The translations under genes were made by a program, and so were the position numbers. Source: Hydrogenophaga sp. BPS33 (GTDB taxonomy: Bacteria; Pseudomonadota; Gammaproteobacteria; Burkholderiales; Burkholderiaceae_C). From it: DNA of 64,000 nucleotides. Of this stretch, positions 52,522 through 59,671 are shown piece by piece. The stretch lies in NCBI RefSeq assembly GCF_009859475.1, contig NZ_CP044549.1, positions 4,898,001 to 4,962,000 on the forward strand, in the 5' to 3' direction. Under the pieces are notes generated by a model. It was given only the letters and a program-made list of their open reading frames with translations, ran no database searches and was not told where the DNA came from. Position 1 is the first letter of the stretch; each line of letters opens with the position of its first letter.

Positions 52522-54336
52522 TTATTGACGTTGTACCGACCAACTGGCAGGCACATGGAGGGGAAACTCCAACAGCATCTGAGCGTGCGATTTGCCCTGA
52601 GGGTCGAAGCGAAGGGATGCCACACCGCCACCGCCCAATGCCTCTTCCATGAGGAAGTTGAATCCGTGCAGGCCGGGCCAATCGAAGCGCTGCACACGAC
52701 CTTGAACCACGTGTGCCAAATGAGATGCCACGGCTTCAGCAGTGAGTTGTGCGGCGAGCACAGGCAGGTACTTTGGATCGCGGGCGATCACGGCAATGTT
52801 GGACGTGTCACCCTTGTCTCCACTGCGCGCATAGGCCAGGTCGATGAGGCGAACGGGTTGTGTGCCTCCGGAGGCGTTGGTGGGTTCATCGCCTCGGACA
52901 TGCGAAGGGCAGTGGTCGGTGGTTGCGGTCGATACCACATCGATCGTTGCGGGCTGTTCCAGCGGGATTACCCGACCCTCGAATTCCACCTGTTGCTGGA
53001 CGCGCCGCTTGTCGAGCAGGAAGGAGTAGAGACGCATGACGGGTTGAATCTTGGGTCGACCACCAAAGATGCCGCCAATGCCTTGCGCCATCGCCGTAGC
53101 AGCCGGAAAAATCTCGCGGCTGAAATATTCCAATGCTTCCTTGCGCGTGTGCCGCACCGCGATCTTGAGGACAACTTCTCGCCACTCGCGCTGCGTTGCG
53201 GCTGCTCCGTATCCCTCTTCAGAGCCGAGGACCTCGATGGAGGTGTGCGTGTAGTCTTCCACGCCCTCTTCCTTCATCAACCTCCGTGTGCGTACCAGGA
53301 TCGCCTCGCCCATCGCACGCGCCTTGACAGAAGCTTCCATGCCGCGCACGAACAGGGTTGCCAGACTGCGGAAGCCATCGGGCACCGTGGCAGAGACCTT
53401 GTATGTGGGGGTTGCGGGCTTGCCGCGCACCTGGCTCACCCGAACCGCGTCGGGGCCGATCTCTTCTACGCGTACCTGAGACAGGTCGCAGACCACGTCT
53501 GGCAGGATGTACGCGGTGGGGTCTCCAGTTTCGTAGGTGACCTGCTCTGCCACTGTTCCGAAGTTCACCATGCCACCTGTCCCGGGTGGTTTGGTGATCG
53601 TGAAAGAACCATCGGCCTCGCAGACCGCGATCGGGAAACCCATGTCAGCCCAGTCCTTGGCCACCAACTTCCAATCGGTGGCGTAGCCGCCGGTGGCCTG
53701 CACACCGCATTCGATGACATGCCCCGCGAGCGAGCCGGCCGCTAGACGGTCCCAGTCGTCGGGTTTCCAGCCAAACGTGTGTATCAGCGGCCCGAGCGCC
53801 AGCGCGCTGTCCGCACACCGGCCAGTCACCACGATGTCCGCGCCTTCGTCGAGGGCGCGGGCAATGCTGAACGCACCGGTGTAGGCATTCGCGGTGAGCA
53901 CGTCGTCGGGCAAAGGCTCGCCAGTCCAGATCTCTCGCGTGCTGCCTTCGGCACGCAAAGCCTCCATGAGGTGCGACACATCGTCGCCGATCACAGCAGC
54001 CACACGCAGCTTGACACCGCGTCGGGCCAGTTCCTTTTGCAGCGCTTCGCAGCATGCACTCGGGTTACAGCCACCCGCGTTGGCGATCACCTTGATGCCC
54101 TTTCGCGCCAGTTCACTGGCCAACGGCCCTACCACGGTGGAGACAAAATCCGTGGCATAGCCGAGACCGGGTTTCTGCGCTTTGGCTCGCGCCAGAATGG
54201 ACATGGTGATTTCCGCGAGGTAGTCGAGGACCAAGTAGTCGATATCACCGTGCCGCACGAGTTGTAGCGGGCCCGCGGGGGAGTCTCCCCAAAAGCCGGA
54301 ACCGCCTCCAATGCGAACAGATTGCTTGGGTTTCAT
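52522..54336 (-). CDS. AtuA-like protein (DUF1446) with C-terminal AtuA domain
   Basis: A 604-residue protein of the acyclic-terpene-utilisation AtuA family. The N-terminal domain (about 5-450) begins RIGGGSGFWGDS and has NAGGCNP and VTGRCADSALALGP; the C-terminal domain (about 500-600) has LAYARSGDKGDTSNIAV. In Pseudomonas, atuA lies in the citronellol/geraniol operon but its reaction is unproved; similar proteins occur in many carboxylate and terpenoid clusters. Start 54336 has AAGGA upstream. Unit with enoyl-CoA hydratase and TTT receptor. Confidence 0.85.
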   Translation of the reverse strand: MKPKQSVRIGGGSGFWGDSPAGPLQLVRHGDIDYLVLDYLAEITMSILARAKAQKPGLGYATDFVSTVVGPLASELARKGIKVIANAGGCNPSACCEALQKELARRGVKLRVAAVIGDDVSHLMEALRAEGSTREIWTGEPLPDDVLTANAYTGAFSIARALDEGADIVVTGRCADSALALGPLIHTFGWKPDDWDRLAAGSLAGHVIECGVQATGGYATDWKLVAKDWADMGFPIAVCEADGSFTITKPPGTGGMVNFGTVAEQVTYETGDPTAYILPDVVCDLSQVRVEEIGPDAVRVSQVRGKPATPTYKVSATVPDGFRSLATLFVRGMEASVKARAMGEAILVRTRRLMKEEGVEDYTHTSIEVLGSEEGYGAAATQREWREVVLKIAVRHTRKEALEYFSREIFPAATAMAQGIGGIFGGRPKIQPVMRLYSFLLDKRRVQQQVEFEGRVIPLEQPATIDVVSTATTDHCPSHVRGDEPTNASGGTQPVRLIDLAYARSGDKGDTSNIAVIARDPKYLPVLAAQLTAEAVASHLAHVVQGRVQRFDWPGLHGFNFLMEEALGGGGVASLRFDPQGKSHAQMLLEFPLHVPASWSVQRQ

Positions 54337-54371
54337 AGAAGTCCTTGTGGTAAGTGCATGGCCAATAGCCC

Positions 54372-55130
54372 TCAACGGCCATTCCAGCTAGGTGCTCGCT
54401 TTTCACGAAATGCGCGGACGCCTTCTTCCGCGTCTTCGCTGAGGTAGACGTGTTCAAACATGGTCTCCACGGCAGACCGAGATTGCGGCTCGTTGTCAGG
54501 GTCTCCAGCCATGCGAACCATCTTTCGGCATGCGCGCACCGAGAGCGGCGCGTTTGCCGCGATGGCTAGGGCCATGGACGTGGCGGCGTCCATCAGATCG
54601 GAGCCATTTGTCACCGCGTTGACGAACCCCAGCTCGCGCAGACGACTCGAACTCATGGGACGCCCGGTCAACAGCAACTCCGTGACCGCACGCGGGGGCA
54701 ACATCTTCAGCAAGGGCGCTGCCCACGCTGCGCCTCGTCCCAGTCGCGCCTCGGGGATCGAGAAGATCGCATGCTCGGCTGCGACGATCAGGTCACACAT
54801 TTGCGCCAACAGAAAGCCGCCGCCCAATGCGAGGCCGTTGACGGCGGCAATGACGGGCTTCGTCACCGTGACGCTCACGTCCAGGATCGGCAGGGATTCC
54901 AGCGTGAAGGGGCCTTCGGCTGGTTCATTCAGATCACGACCCACGCAGAACGACTTGTTGCCTGCGCCCGTCAGGATAGCCACCTGCGCAGCGGGATCTC
55001 CCTCAAATCGCTTCCACGCGTCAAACAGCGCCTCCACGGTTGCCCTGCTCAGTGCGTTGAGCTTTTCCGGGCGATTGAGTGTGATGGTGACAACGGCACC
55101 TTGTTGTGAATATAGAAGTGGCGAACTCAT
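54372..55130 (-). CDS. Enoyl-CoA hydratase/isomerase family protein
   Basis: A 252-residue crotonase-fold protein. Oxyanion segments SFCVGRDLNEP and NGLALGGGFLLAQMCDLI are present. The first catalytic glutamate (GGGCEL) is leucine here; the second is kept in IPEARLG. Together with the other hydratase of this block it suggests isomerase or non-classical hydratase chemistry. First gene of the unit; the AtuA-like gene follows after 35 bases. Confidence 0.85.
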   Translation of the reverse strand: MSSPLLYSQQGAVVTITLNRPEKLNALSRATVEALFDAWKRFEGDPAAQVAILTGAGNKSFCVGRDLNEPAEGPFTLESLPILDVSVTVTKPVIAAVNGLALGGGFLLAQMCDLIVAAEHAIFSIPEARLGRGAAWAAPLLKMLPPRAVTELLLTGRPMSSSRLRELGFVNAVTNGSDLMDAATSMALAIAANAPLSVRACRKMVRMAGDPDNEPQSRSAVETMFEHVYLSEDAEEGVRAFREKRAPSWNGR

Positions 55131-55155
55131 GCTTTTTTTGCTTCAAATTCCGTAT

Positions 55156-55172
55156 TCGGATTGTCATTCCGA
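55156..55172. promoter_or_regulatory. Short inverted repeat upstream of the second unit
   Basis: TCGGA-N7-TCCGA, 26-42 bases before the hydratase start, in an AT-rich stretch. Candidate operator for the IclR protein; arms are short. Confidence 0.25.
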
Positions 55173-55280
55173 TTTTTTGAAATGTCAAACTCGGCTTATG
55201 AAGGCCGTCTCAAGCTATGAGGGGAGTGGATTGATCGGAGACGCAGGCGGCGAAAGACGAGTTAGGTGGCTACGCGTCGA

Positions 55281-55454
55281 AGACGCATCGGTACCCACCT
55301 TGTCATGGCACCGCAGTTGCTCCAAGAAGCGCGCTACGCGGTCAGCCTCGCGGCGCTCTACGGCGCGTTCATCGGCATTTCATCGCAGTGCCCGCGTATA
55401 TGGCACCTGCTACTGGGTGCGACCCCGGCGCCACGCGAGATCACGCCGGCTTGA
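55281..55454 (+). pseudogene. Truncated 3' copy of the DUF6622-like membrane protein gene
   Basis: In one frame this stretch encodes LVMAPQLLQEARYAVSL, then AALYGAF, ending PREITPA and a stop. It aligns with the end of the intact gene at 46950-47504 (T-M-S-P-Q-L-V-Q-D-A, ATLYGAF, REIRPV), and the DNA around the stop (CACGCGAGATCACGCCGG versus CAACGCGAGATCAGGCCGG) is similar too. About the first two thirds of the gene is missing, including all but the last hydrophobic segment. The copy is diverged, so the truncation is not recent. Its last 14 bases overlap the 3' end of the SnoaL-like gene. Confidence 0.7.
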
Positions 55455-55902
55455 GTTCGGTGAGCGCCTTGCCAGACCCATCCATCGCCATCGGCACCGA
55501 GTTGTGCATGTGGGTGATGCGCCAACCATCCTCACGGCGGGACAGGATGAAGGTCGCCCGGTACCACATGGACAGATCGCCGTCGTTCTTCTTGCGCCCA
55601 TGCAGACGCTGCAGCCCATGGACTACCGCCAGACTGCCCATGACCATCACCTTGGCCGAACCGATTTCGGTGCTGATAGGGCCCACCCATGTCTCGAACC
55701 ATTCTTCGAGGGCGCTGGGGTCGCTCAACGAATTGAAGTGGTTCTCCAGCGGCGGGGCGAAATCGAAGGTGACGGCTTCTTCCGCGAACATGCGGATCGC
55801 GGCGTCCGGGTCCTTTCGCTCGATCGCTTCCAGGTAGGTGCGCAGGGCGTCGAGCACGGCTTCGCGGTCGGCGGCGGCGGCGGATGGTGAGGTCGGTGTC
55901 AT
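55441..55902 (-). CDS. SnoaL-like/NTF2-fold protein
   Basis: A 153-residue single-domain protein of the NTF2-like superfamily (nuclear-transport-factor fold; SnoaL, ketosteroid isomerase and many ring-hydroxylase small subunits). Pattern: LRTYLEAIERKDPDAAIRMF at the start, then FDFAPPLENHF and the final GWRITHMHNS strand. It usually binds a small hydrophobic ligand; no reaction can be assigned. AGGA lies just before the ATG at 55902. A LexA-like box is about 150 bases upstream. Confidence 0.8.
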   Translation of the reverse strand: MTPTSPSAAAADREAVLDALRTYLEAIERKDPDAAIRMFAEEAVTFDFAPPLENHFNSLSDPSALEEWFETWVGPISTEIGSAKVMVMGSLAVVHGLQRLHGRKKNDGDLSMWYRATFILSRREDGWRITHMHNSVPMAMDGSGKALTELKPA

Positions 55903-56036
55903 GCGGTCCTCCAATCGGTTTCCATGTTGGGCAACAAGCCGCCCGCCGCGTGTAGGACGACGGCTCTTTTGTCCGCAATGATCGTGCAGACACCACGGCC
56001 GTGATGCAGGCGCAGACCCTCGTTGACCAGGCGCAA
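55899..56036 (-). other. Possible small coding frame upstream of the SnoaL-like gene
   Basis: A 45-codon frame starting at TTG 56036 and ending with a TGA that overlaps the SnoaL-like ATG (ATGA). The translation begins RLVNEGLRLHHGRG and contains VCTIIADKRAVVLHAAGGLL, which looks protein-like in composition (regular hydrophobic strands, no long Arg/Pro runs). No ATG and no ribosome site are seen; the frame is closed by TAA just upstream at the LexA-like box. It may be a coupled leader peptide, a gene remnant or chance. Confidence 0.3.
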
Positions 56037-56053
56037 GCACGATAGCCAAAATA

Positions 56054-56069
56054 CTGTTTAAATATCCAG
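56054..56069. promoter_or_regulatory. LexA-like SOS box
   Basis: CTGTTTAAATATCCAG has the CTG-N10-CAG form with an AT-rich core, within the longer TACTG..CCAGTA symmetry seen in betaproteobacterial LexA sites. It lies about 150 bases before the SnoaL-like ATG on the minus strand and about 220 bases before the fic ATG on the plus strand. Confidence 0.5.
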
Positions 56070-56149
56070 TATGATGACATCCAATCGCGCGGCACCATAG
56101 GTTTGGTCCCGATCGGTTGCCATTGTTTTCCTTGTCCATCAAGGGTCAT

Positions 56150-56184
56150 TGCCCGCTCGCTTACCGGTGAGCGGGCATTTTTTT
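56150..56184 (+). terminator. Rho-independent terminator upstream of fic
   Basis: Stem TGCCCGCTC / GAGCGGGCA with a 10-base loop and seven T. No plus-strand gene is seen just upstream, so it would end either a short transcript or read-through from the left, insulating the fic promoter. Confidence 0.75.
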
Positions 56185-56201
56185 GTCGCAAAAATCCACT
56201 T

Positions 56202-56253
56202 TGCGCCAGTTTATTTGGCGCATAAAATGCTTTGCGCCACTTTATTTGGCGCA
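56202..56253. promoter_or_regulatory. Twin 21-bp operators upstream of fic
   Basis: Two palindromes, each TGCGCCA-N7-TGGCGCA, at 56202-56222 and 56233-56253. Their spacers differ only in the first base (G or C, then TTTATT). The centres are 31 bp apart, three helical turns, so two dimers would sit on the same DNA face. The first covers the region before a TAAAAT -10-like box (56223-56228), the second lies just after it. This is the layout of an autoregulated promoter. Confidence 0.75.
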
Positions 56254-56286
56254 ATCTTGCAACCTTCTCCACCACGGGCCGCATCC

Positions 56287-57684
56287 ATGCCACGCACAAC
56301 CTCACAACGGGAGTTGGACCGACTCGTCGACGAGGTCGGGGCTGAATCTCTGGGCATGGGCATCGAGGCCATCGCAAAACAACTCGGCGACCGCTATTCC
56401 CGACGAACGCTGCAGCGACGGCTGGCCTTGCTCGTGGCCCAGCAACGCATCGAGATGATCGGCGAGCGGCGCACGGCCCGCTACCGCCGTCGGCCCGAAG
56501 CGGCCGGCCACTACAAGATCGCTGAACCAGCCCCGCAGCCTGCCCCCCGGCAAGACGACATACCCGTCTCTGCAGAGGGCGCAGAGATCCGCGCCTATGT
56601 CTCGCAGCCACGGCACCTGCGCAAGCCGGTGGGTTATCAAACGGCCTTTCTGGAGCAATACCACCCCAACCACACGCCGTACCTGCCACCGGCCTTGCGC
56701 GATCAGTTGCATGCCATGGGCCGCTCGCCCGCCGCGCAGACGCCAGCCGGCACCTTCGCCAAAGACATCCTCAACCGGTTGCTGATCGACTTGTCGTGGG
56801 CGTCGTCCCACTTGGAGGGCAATACCTACAGCCGCCTGGACACCGAGCGGCTGATCGAGCACGGGCAGGCAGCGGAAGGCAAGAATGCGCTGGAAACGCA
56901 GATGATCCTGAACCACAAGCAGGCGATCGAGTATCTGGTGCTCGCCCCGGACCAGGCGCGCGTGCAAACCGACGCTCTGATCGCACTGCATGCGCTCCTG
57001 TCGGACGGCTTGATGGCAGACCCCGCAGCCGTTGGCCGCATCCGCCGCCGCGCTGTGGAAATCGGCGGCAGCGTCTATCTACCCCTTGCCTTTCCTCAGC
57101 GGCTGGAGGAACTGTTTGGCATCGTGGTGCAGATGGCATCGGAGATCACGGACCCGTTCGAACAGGCGTTCTTCCTGATGGTCCACCTGCCCTACCTGCA
57201 GCCGTTCGAGGACGTCAACAAGCGCGTGTCGCGGCTGGCCGCCAACATTCCGTTCATACGCCACAACCTCTGCCCGCTGTCCTTCATCGACGTGCCGCAG
57301 AAGGCCTATGTGGACGCCTTGTTGGGCGTGTACGAACTGAACCGCGTGGCGCTTTTGCGCGATGTGTTCGTGCGGGCCTACGAACGCTCATGCCAGCAAT
57401 ACGTCGCGGTCCAGCAGAACCTGGTGCTCCCCGACATGTTTCGCCTGCGCCACCGGCAGGCATTGGCGCTGGTGATCGCAGCGATCGTGAAACAAGGCGA
57501 AGCGGCCACGGCACAGGCGGTGCAAAGCCGCATGCCTCCTTCGGTACCGCTGGCCGAGCAGGCGCACTTCACCGCCTTGGTGTTGGGCGAGTTTTCGACG
57601 CTGCATGCGGGCAATGCGGTGCGGTTCGGCATCCGACCGCTGGAATTTTCAGCCTGGCAGGGCCGCCATCGAGATGAACGGTAA
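56287..57684 (+). CDS. Fic-domain protein with N-terminal HTH and degenerate Fic motif
   Basis: A 465-residue protein. Residues about 5-75 look like a DNA-binding winged helix (MGIEAIAKQL, SRRTLQRRLALLV, RRTARYRRR). The middle has the class II inhibitory-helix motif S173-S-H-L-E177-G178-N. The Fic core has QPFEDVNKR at 305-313 where AMPylating Fic proteins have HPF-x-D/E-GNGR: the catalytic histidine is glutamine and the GNG anion loop is VNK; the last arginine is kept (R316). So AMP transfer in the usual way is doubtful; this variant motif recurs in a recognisable Fic subfamily. The start at 56287 is chosen as the first Met after the operators. Confidence 0.85.
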   Translation: MPRTTSQRELDRLVDEVGAESLGMGIEAIAKQLGDRYSRRTLQRRLALLVAQQRIEMIGERRTARYRRRPEAAGHYKIAEPAPQPAPRQDDIPVSAEGAEIRAYVSQPRHLRKPVGYQTAFLEQYHPNHTPYLPPALRDQLHAMGRSPAAQTPAGTFAKDILNRLLIDLSWASSHLEGNTYSRLDTERLIEHGQAAEGKNALETQMILNHKQAIEYLVLAPDQARVQTDALIALHALLSDGLMADPAAVGRIRRRAVEIGGSVYLPLAFPQRLEELFGIVVQMASEITDPFEQAFFLMVHLPYLQPFEDVNKRVSRLAANIPFIRHNLCPLSFIDVPQKAYVDALLGVYELNRVALLRDVFVRAYERSCQQYVAVQQNLVLPDMFRLRHRQALALVIAAIVKQGEAATAQAVQSRMPPSVPLAEQAHFTALVLGEFSTLHAGNAVRFGIRPLEFSAWQGRHRDER

Positions 57685-57714
57685 CCCTGCCAGTCGGCGC
57701 GTTCGGAAGGCTTC

Positions 57715-58302
57715 TCAACAGTCCCGCATGCAGCGGTTCCCGCTCAGTCTCGCTCGGTCGTCCGACGGCTTGAAGCCCGCACGGTTCGGCATGCGCACGG
57801 CCGCCAAGGACTTTGCGTCGAGCACGGCGTTGTCGGGCACCACCTTGTCGCGGCTCAGCAGGTAGGCGGTCACGCCGTACACCTCATCCGAGGTGAGCGA
57901 CATGGGCTTGTCCCACGGCATGGCGCGGTAGATGTAGTCATACACCGTGGTGGCGTAAGGCCAGAAGCTGCCGATGGTGCGCACCGGTTTGCCACTGCCC
58001 AGCGAACCGACGCCGCCCGCCAGCGCGGGCGCCGTCGCGCCTTTGCCATCCGCACCGTGGCATGCCGCGCATTTGGCGTCGTACACCGTTTTGCCCAACG
58101 CGACGCTGCCCGACCCTGCCGGCAAACCAGTGCCGTCGGGCCTGACGTCGATGTTCCAGCCGCGCATTTCCTGCGCCGTGGGGGCGCGTCCGATGCCCAG
58201 CGGCTGGCCGCTGTTGGCCTCCACGCCGGGTGCCCGCACGGCGCACCCCGCGGCCAACGTTGCAGCGGCGCAAGCGATCCACAGAACGTTAAGCGTGCGC
58301 AT
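57715..58302 (-). CDS. SoxD-like mono-heme cytochrome c lipoprotein
   Basis: A 195-residue cytochrome c homologous to the first heme domain of SoxD in this window (shared W-N-I-D-V-R-P, GLP-x-GSG, CAACHG, Y-I-Y-R-A-M-P-W and MPNR). The signal peptide ends in a lipobox LAAGC, so it is membrane-anchored. The second heme domain of SoxD is absent. Start 58302 lies 14 bases inside the end of the soxC-like gene. It would be the electron acceptor of the adjacent molybdoenzyme. Confidence 0.88.
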   Translation of the reverse strand: MRTLNVLWIACAAATLAAGCAVRAPGVEANSGQPLGIGRAPTAQEMRGWNIDVRPDGTGLPAGSGSVALGKTVYDAKCAACHGADGKGATAPALAGGVGSLGSGKPVRTIGSFWPYATTVYDYIYRAMPWDKPMSLTSDEVYGVTAYLLSRDKVVPDNAVLDAKSLAAVRMPNRAGFKPSDDRARLSGNRCMRDC

Positions 58303-59563
58303 TGGACACCTCCCCGGAAGCCGCAACCCGCCAGCTTTGAATGGCGTTGTAGTGGTAGACGTAGCTCGATCCACGGGCCGCGACCAGCGCCTTGCGCGTC
58401 GGCTGCACATACCCGCTCTCGTCCATGGCGCGGCTTTGCAGCACGACGGGCGAACCGTCCCAGCGCCACGGCAACCTGAAGCGCGTCAGCGCCTTGCTGA
58501 GCACCGGGCCTTCCAACGCGGCCTCCTGCCATGTGCGCCCGCCGTCCACCGACACATCCACTGCCTTGATGCGCCCTCGCCCGGACCAGGCGATGCCGCT
58601 GATTTCGTGGAAGGTTCCTTTTTGAACGCGCTGCGTGCCCGACGGCGACAGGATGACGGACTTGGCATCCATGAGAAAGCTGAACTCCAGCGCGCTGCCG
58701 TCCGGCAAAAGATCGGTGTACTTCGACGTTTCTTCGCGTGTGTAGAACGGTTGATCGCCGACCTTCAAGCGGCGCAGCCACTTGATGCTCATGTTGCCTT
58801 CGATACCCGGCAGAAAGAGGCGCAGCGGATAGCCCTGCTCCGGCCGCAACTTCTCGCCGTTCTGCGCGTAGACCAGCATGCCCTCGGCCATGGCCAGTTC
58901 CATGGGAATGGAGCGCGTCATCGCGGCCGCGTCTGCGCCCTCGGCGAGGATCCACTTGCCTTGCGGCTTCACGCCAGCCTCGGCCAGCACGGTGGCCAGC
59001 CGCACGCCCGTCCACTGCGCGCAGCTCACCAGACCATGGATCTCCTGCGCGGTGCGTCCCGACGGACCAACATACTGCGACGAGCTGTTGCCCGAACACT
59101 CCAGGAAGTGGATGCGCGTGACGGAAGGAAAGCGAACCAGATCGTTCATGTCGAGCAGCAGCGGCCGGTCGACCAGCCCATGCACCATCAGGCGGTGCTG
59201 ATCCGGATCGATGGCCGGCACCCCCGCGTGGTGGCGCTCGAAGAACAGGCCATTGGGCGTGATGGTGCCATGCAGTTTTTCCAGGGGCGTACGGGTCCCC
59301 GTGGGAAACGGGTTGGGGGCGCTGGGGAGCACGCGGACCACGCCCTTTTCAAAGGGAGAGGGTTGGCCATACGGTGGATTGAGGAACGGACCCCCGGGCC
59401 GCGTGGTCCATTCCGCATTGTTCGGCGGCAGATTGCCCGTTGTCCCCTGCGCGTTCACCTGCGACGCAAACCCGCCTGTGGCGGCCGTGAGCGCCGCGGA
59501 TCGCCAGAGGACACTGCGTCTCGAAAGACGTTCGACCTGTTTAGCGGAACCGTCGTGAGCCAT
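58289..59563 (-). CDS. SoxC-like sulfite dehydrogenase molybdenum subunit (second copy)
   Basis: A 424-residue molybdopterin protein of the sulfite oxidase family. A Tat signal is present (LSRRSVLWRSAALTAAT), the molybdenum-ligating cysteine is in HFLECSGNS, and the C-terminal domain has VDVSVDGGRTW and SGYVQPT. AGGAGG lies seven bases before the ATG at 59563. Clearly a paralogue of SoxC at 32760-34103 but diverged. Together with the SoxD-like lipoprotein it forms a two-gene unit; it may be a sulfite dehydrogenase independent of the SoxYZ cycle. Confidence 0.9.
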   Translation of the reverse strand: MAHDGSAKQVERLSRRSVLWRSAALTAATGGFASQVNAQGTTGNLPPNNAEWTTRPGGPFLNPPYGQPSPFEKGVVRVLPSAPNPFPTGTRTPLEKLHGTITPNGLFFERHHAGVPAIDPDQHRLMVHGLVDRPLLLDMNDLVRFPSVTRIHFLECSGNSSSQYVGPSGRTAQEIHGLVSCAQWTGVRLATVLAEAGVKPQGKWILAEGADAAAMTRSIPMELAMAEGMLVYAQNGEKLRPEQGYPLRLFLPGIEGNMSIKWLRRLKVGDQPFYTREETSKYTDLLPDGSALEFSFLMDAKSVILSPSGTQRVQKGTFHEISGIAWSGRGRIKAVDVSVDGGRTWQEAALEGPVLSKALTRFRLPWRWDGSPVVLQSRAMDESGYVQPTRKALVAARGSSYVYHYNAIQSWRVAASGEVSNAHA

Positions 59564-59671
59564 GAAAAACCTCCTGGCGTTGAGAACCGAAAAATGGGCA
59601 GTATCGCGAGGGTCGCTGGCGAGCGCTTCGCCATCACATGCGGCCCACTATAGACGGCATGGACCCGATGA

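Noticed and set aside
56202..56253. Reading the two palindromes as a CRISPR or minisatellite repeat.
   Set aside because: Only two units, each an inverted repeat, placed at a promoter; operators are the simpler explanation.
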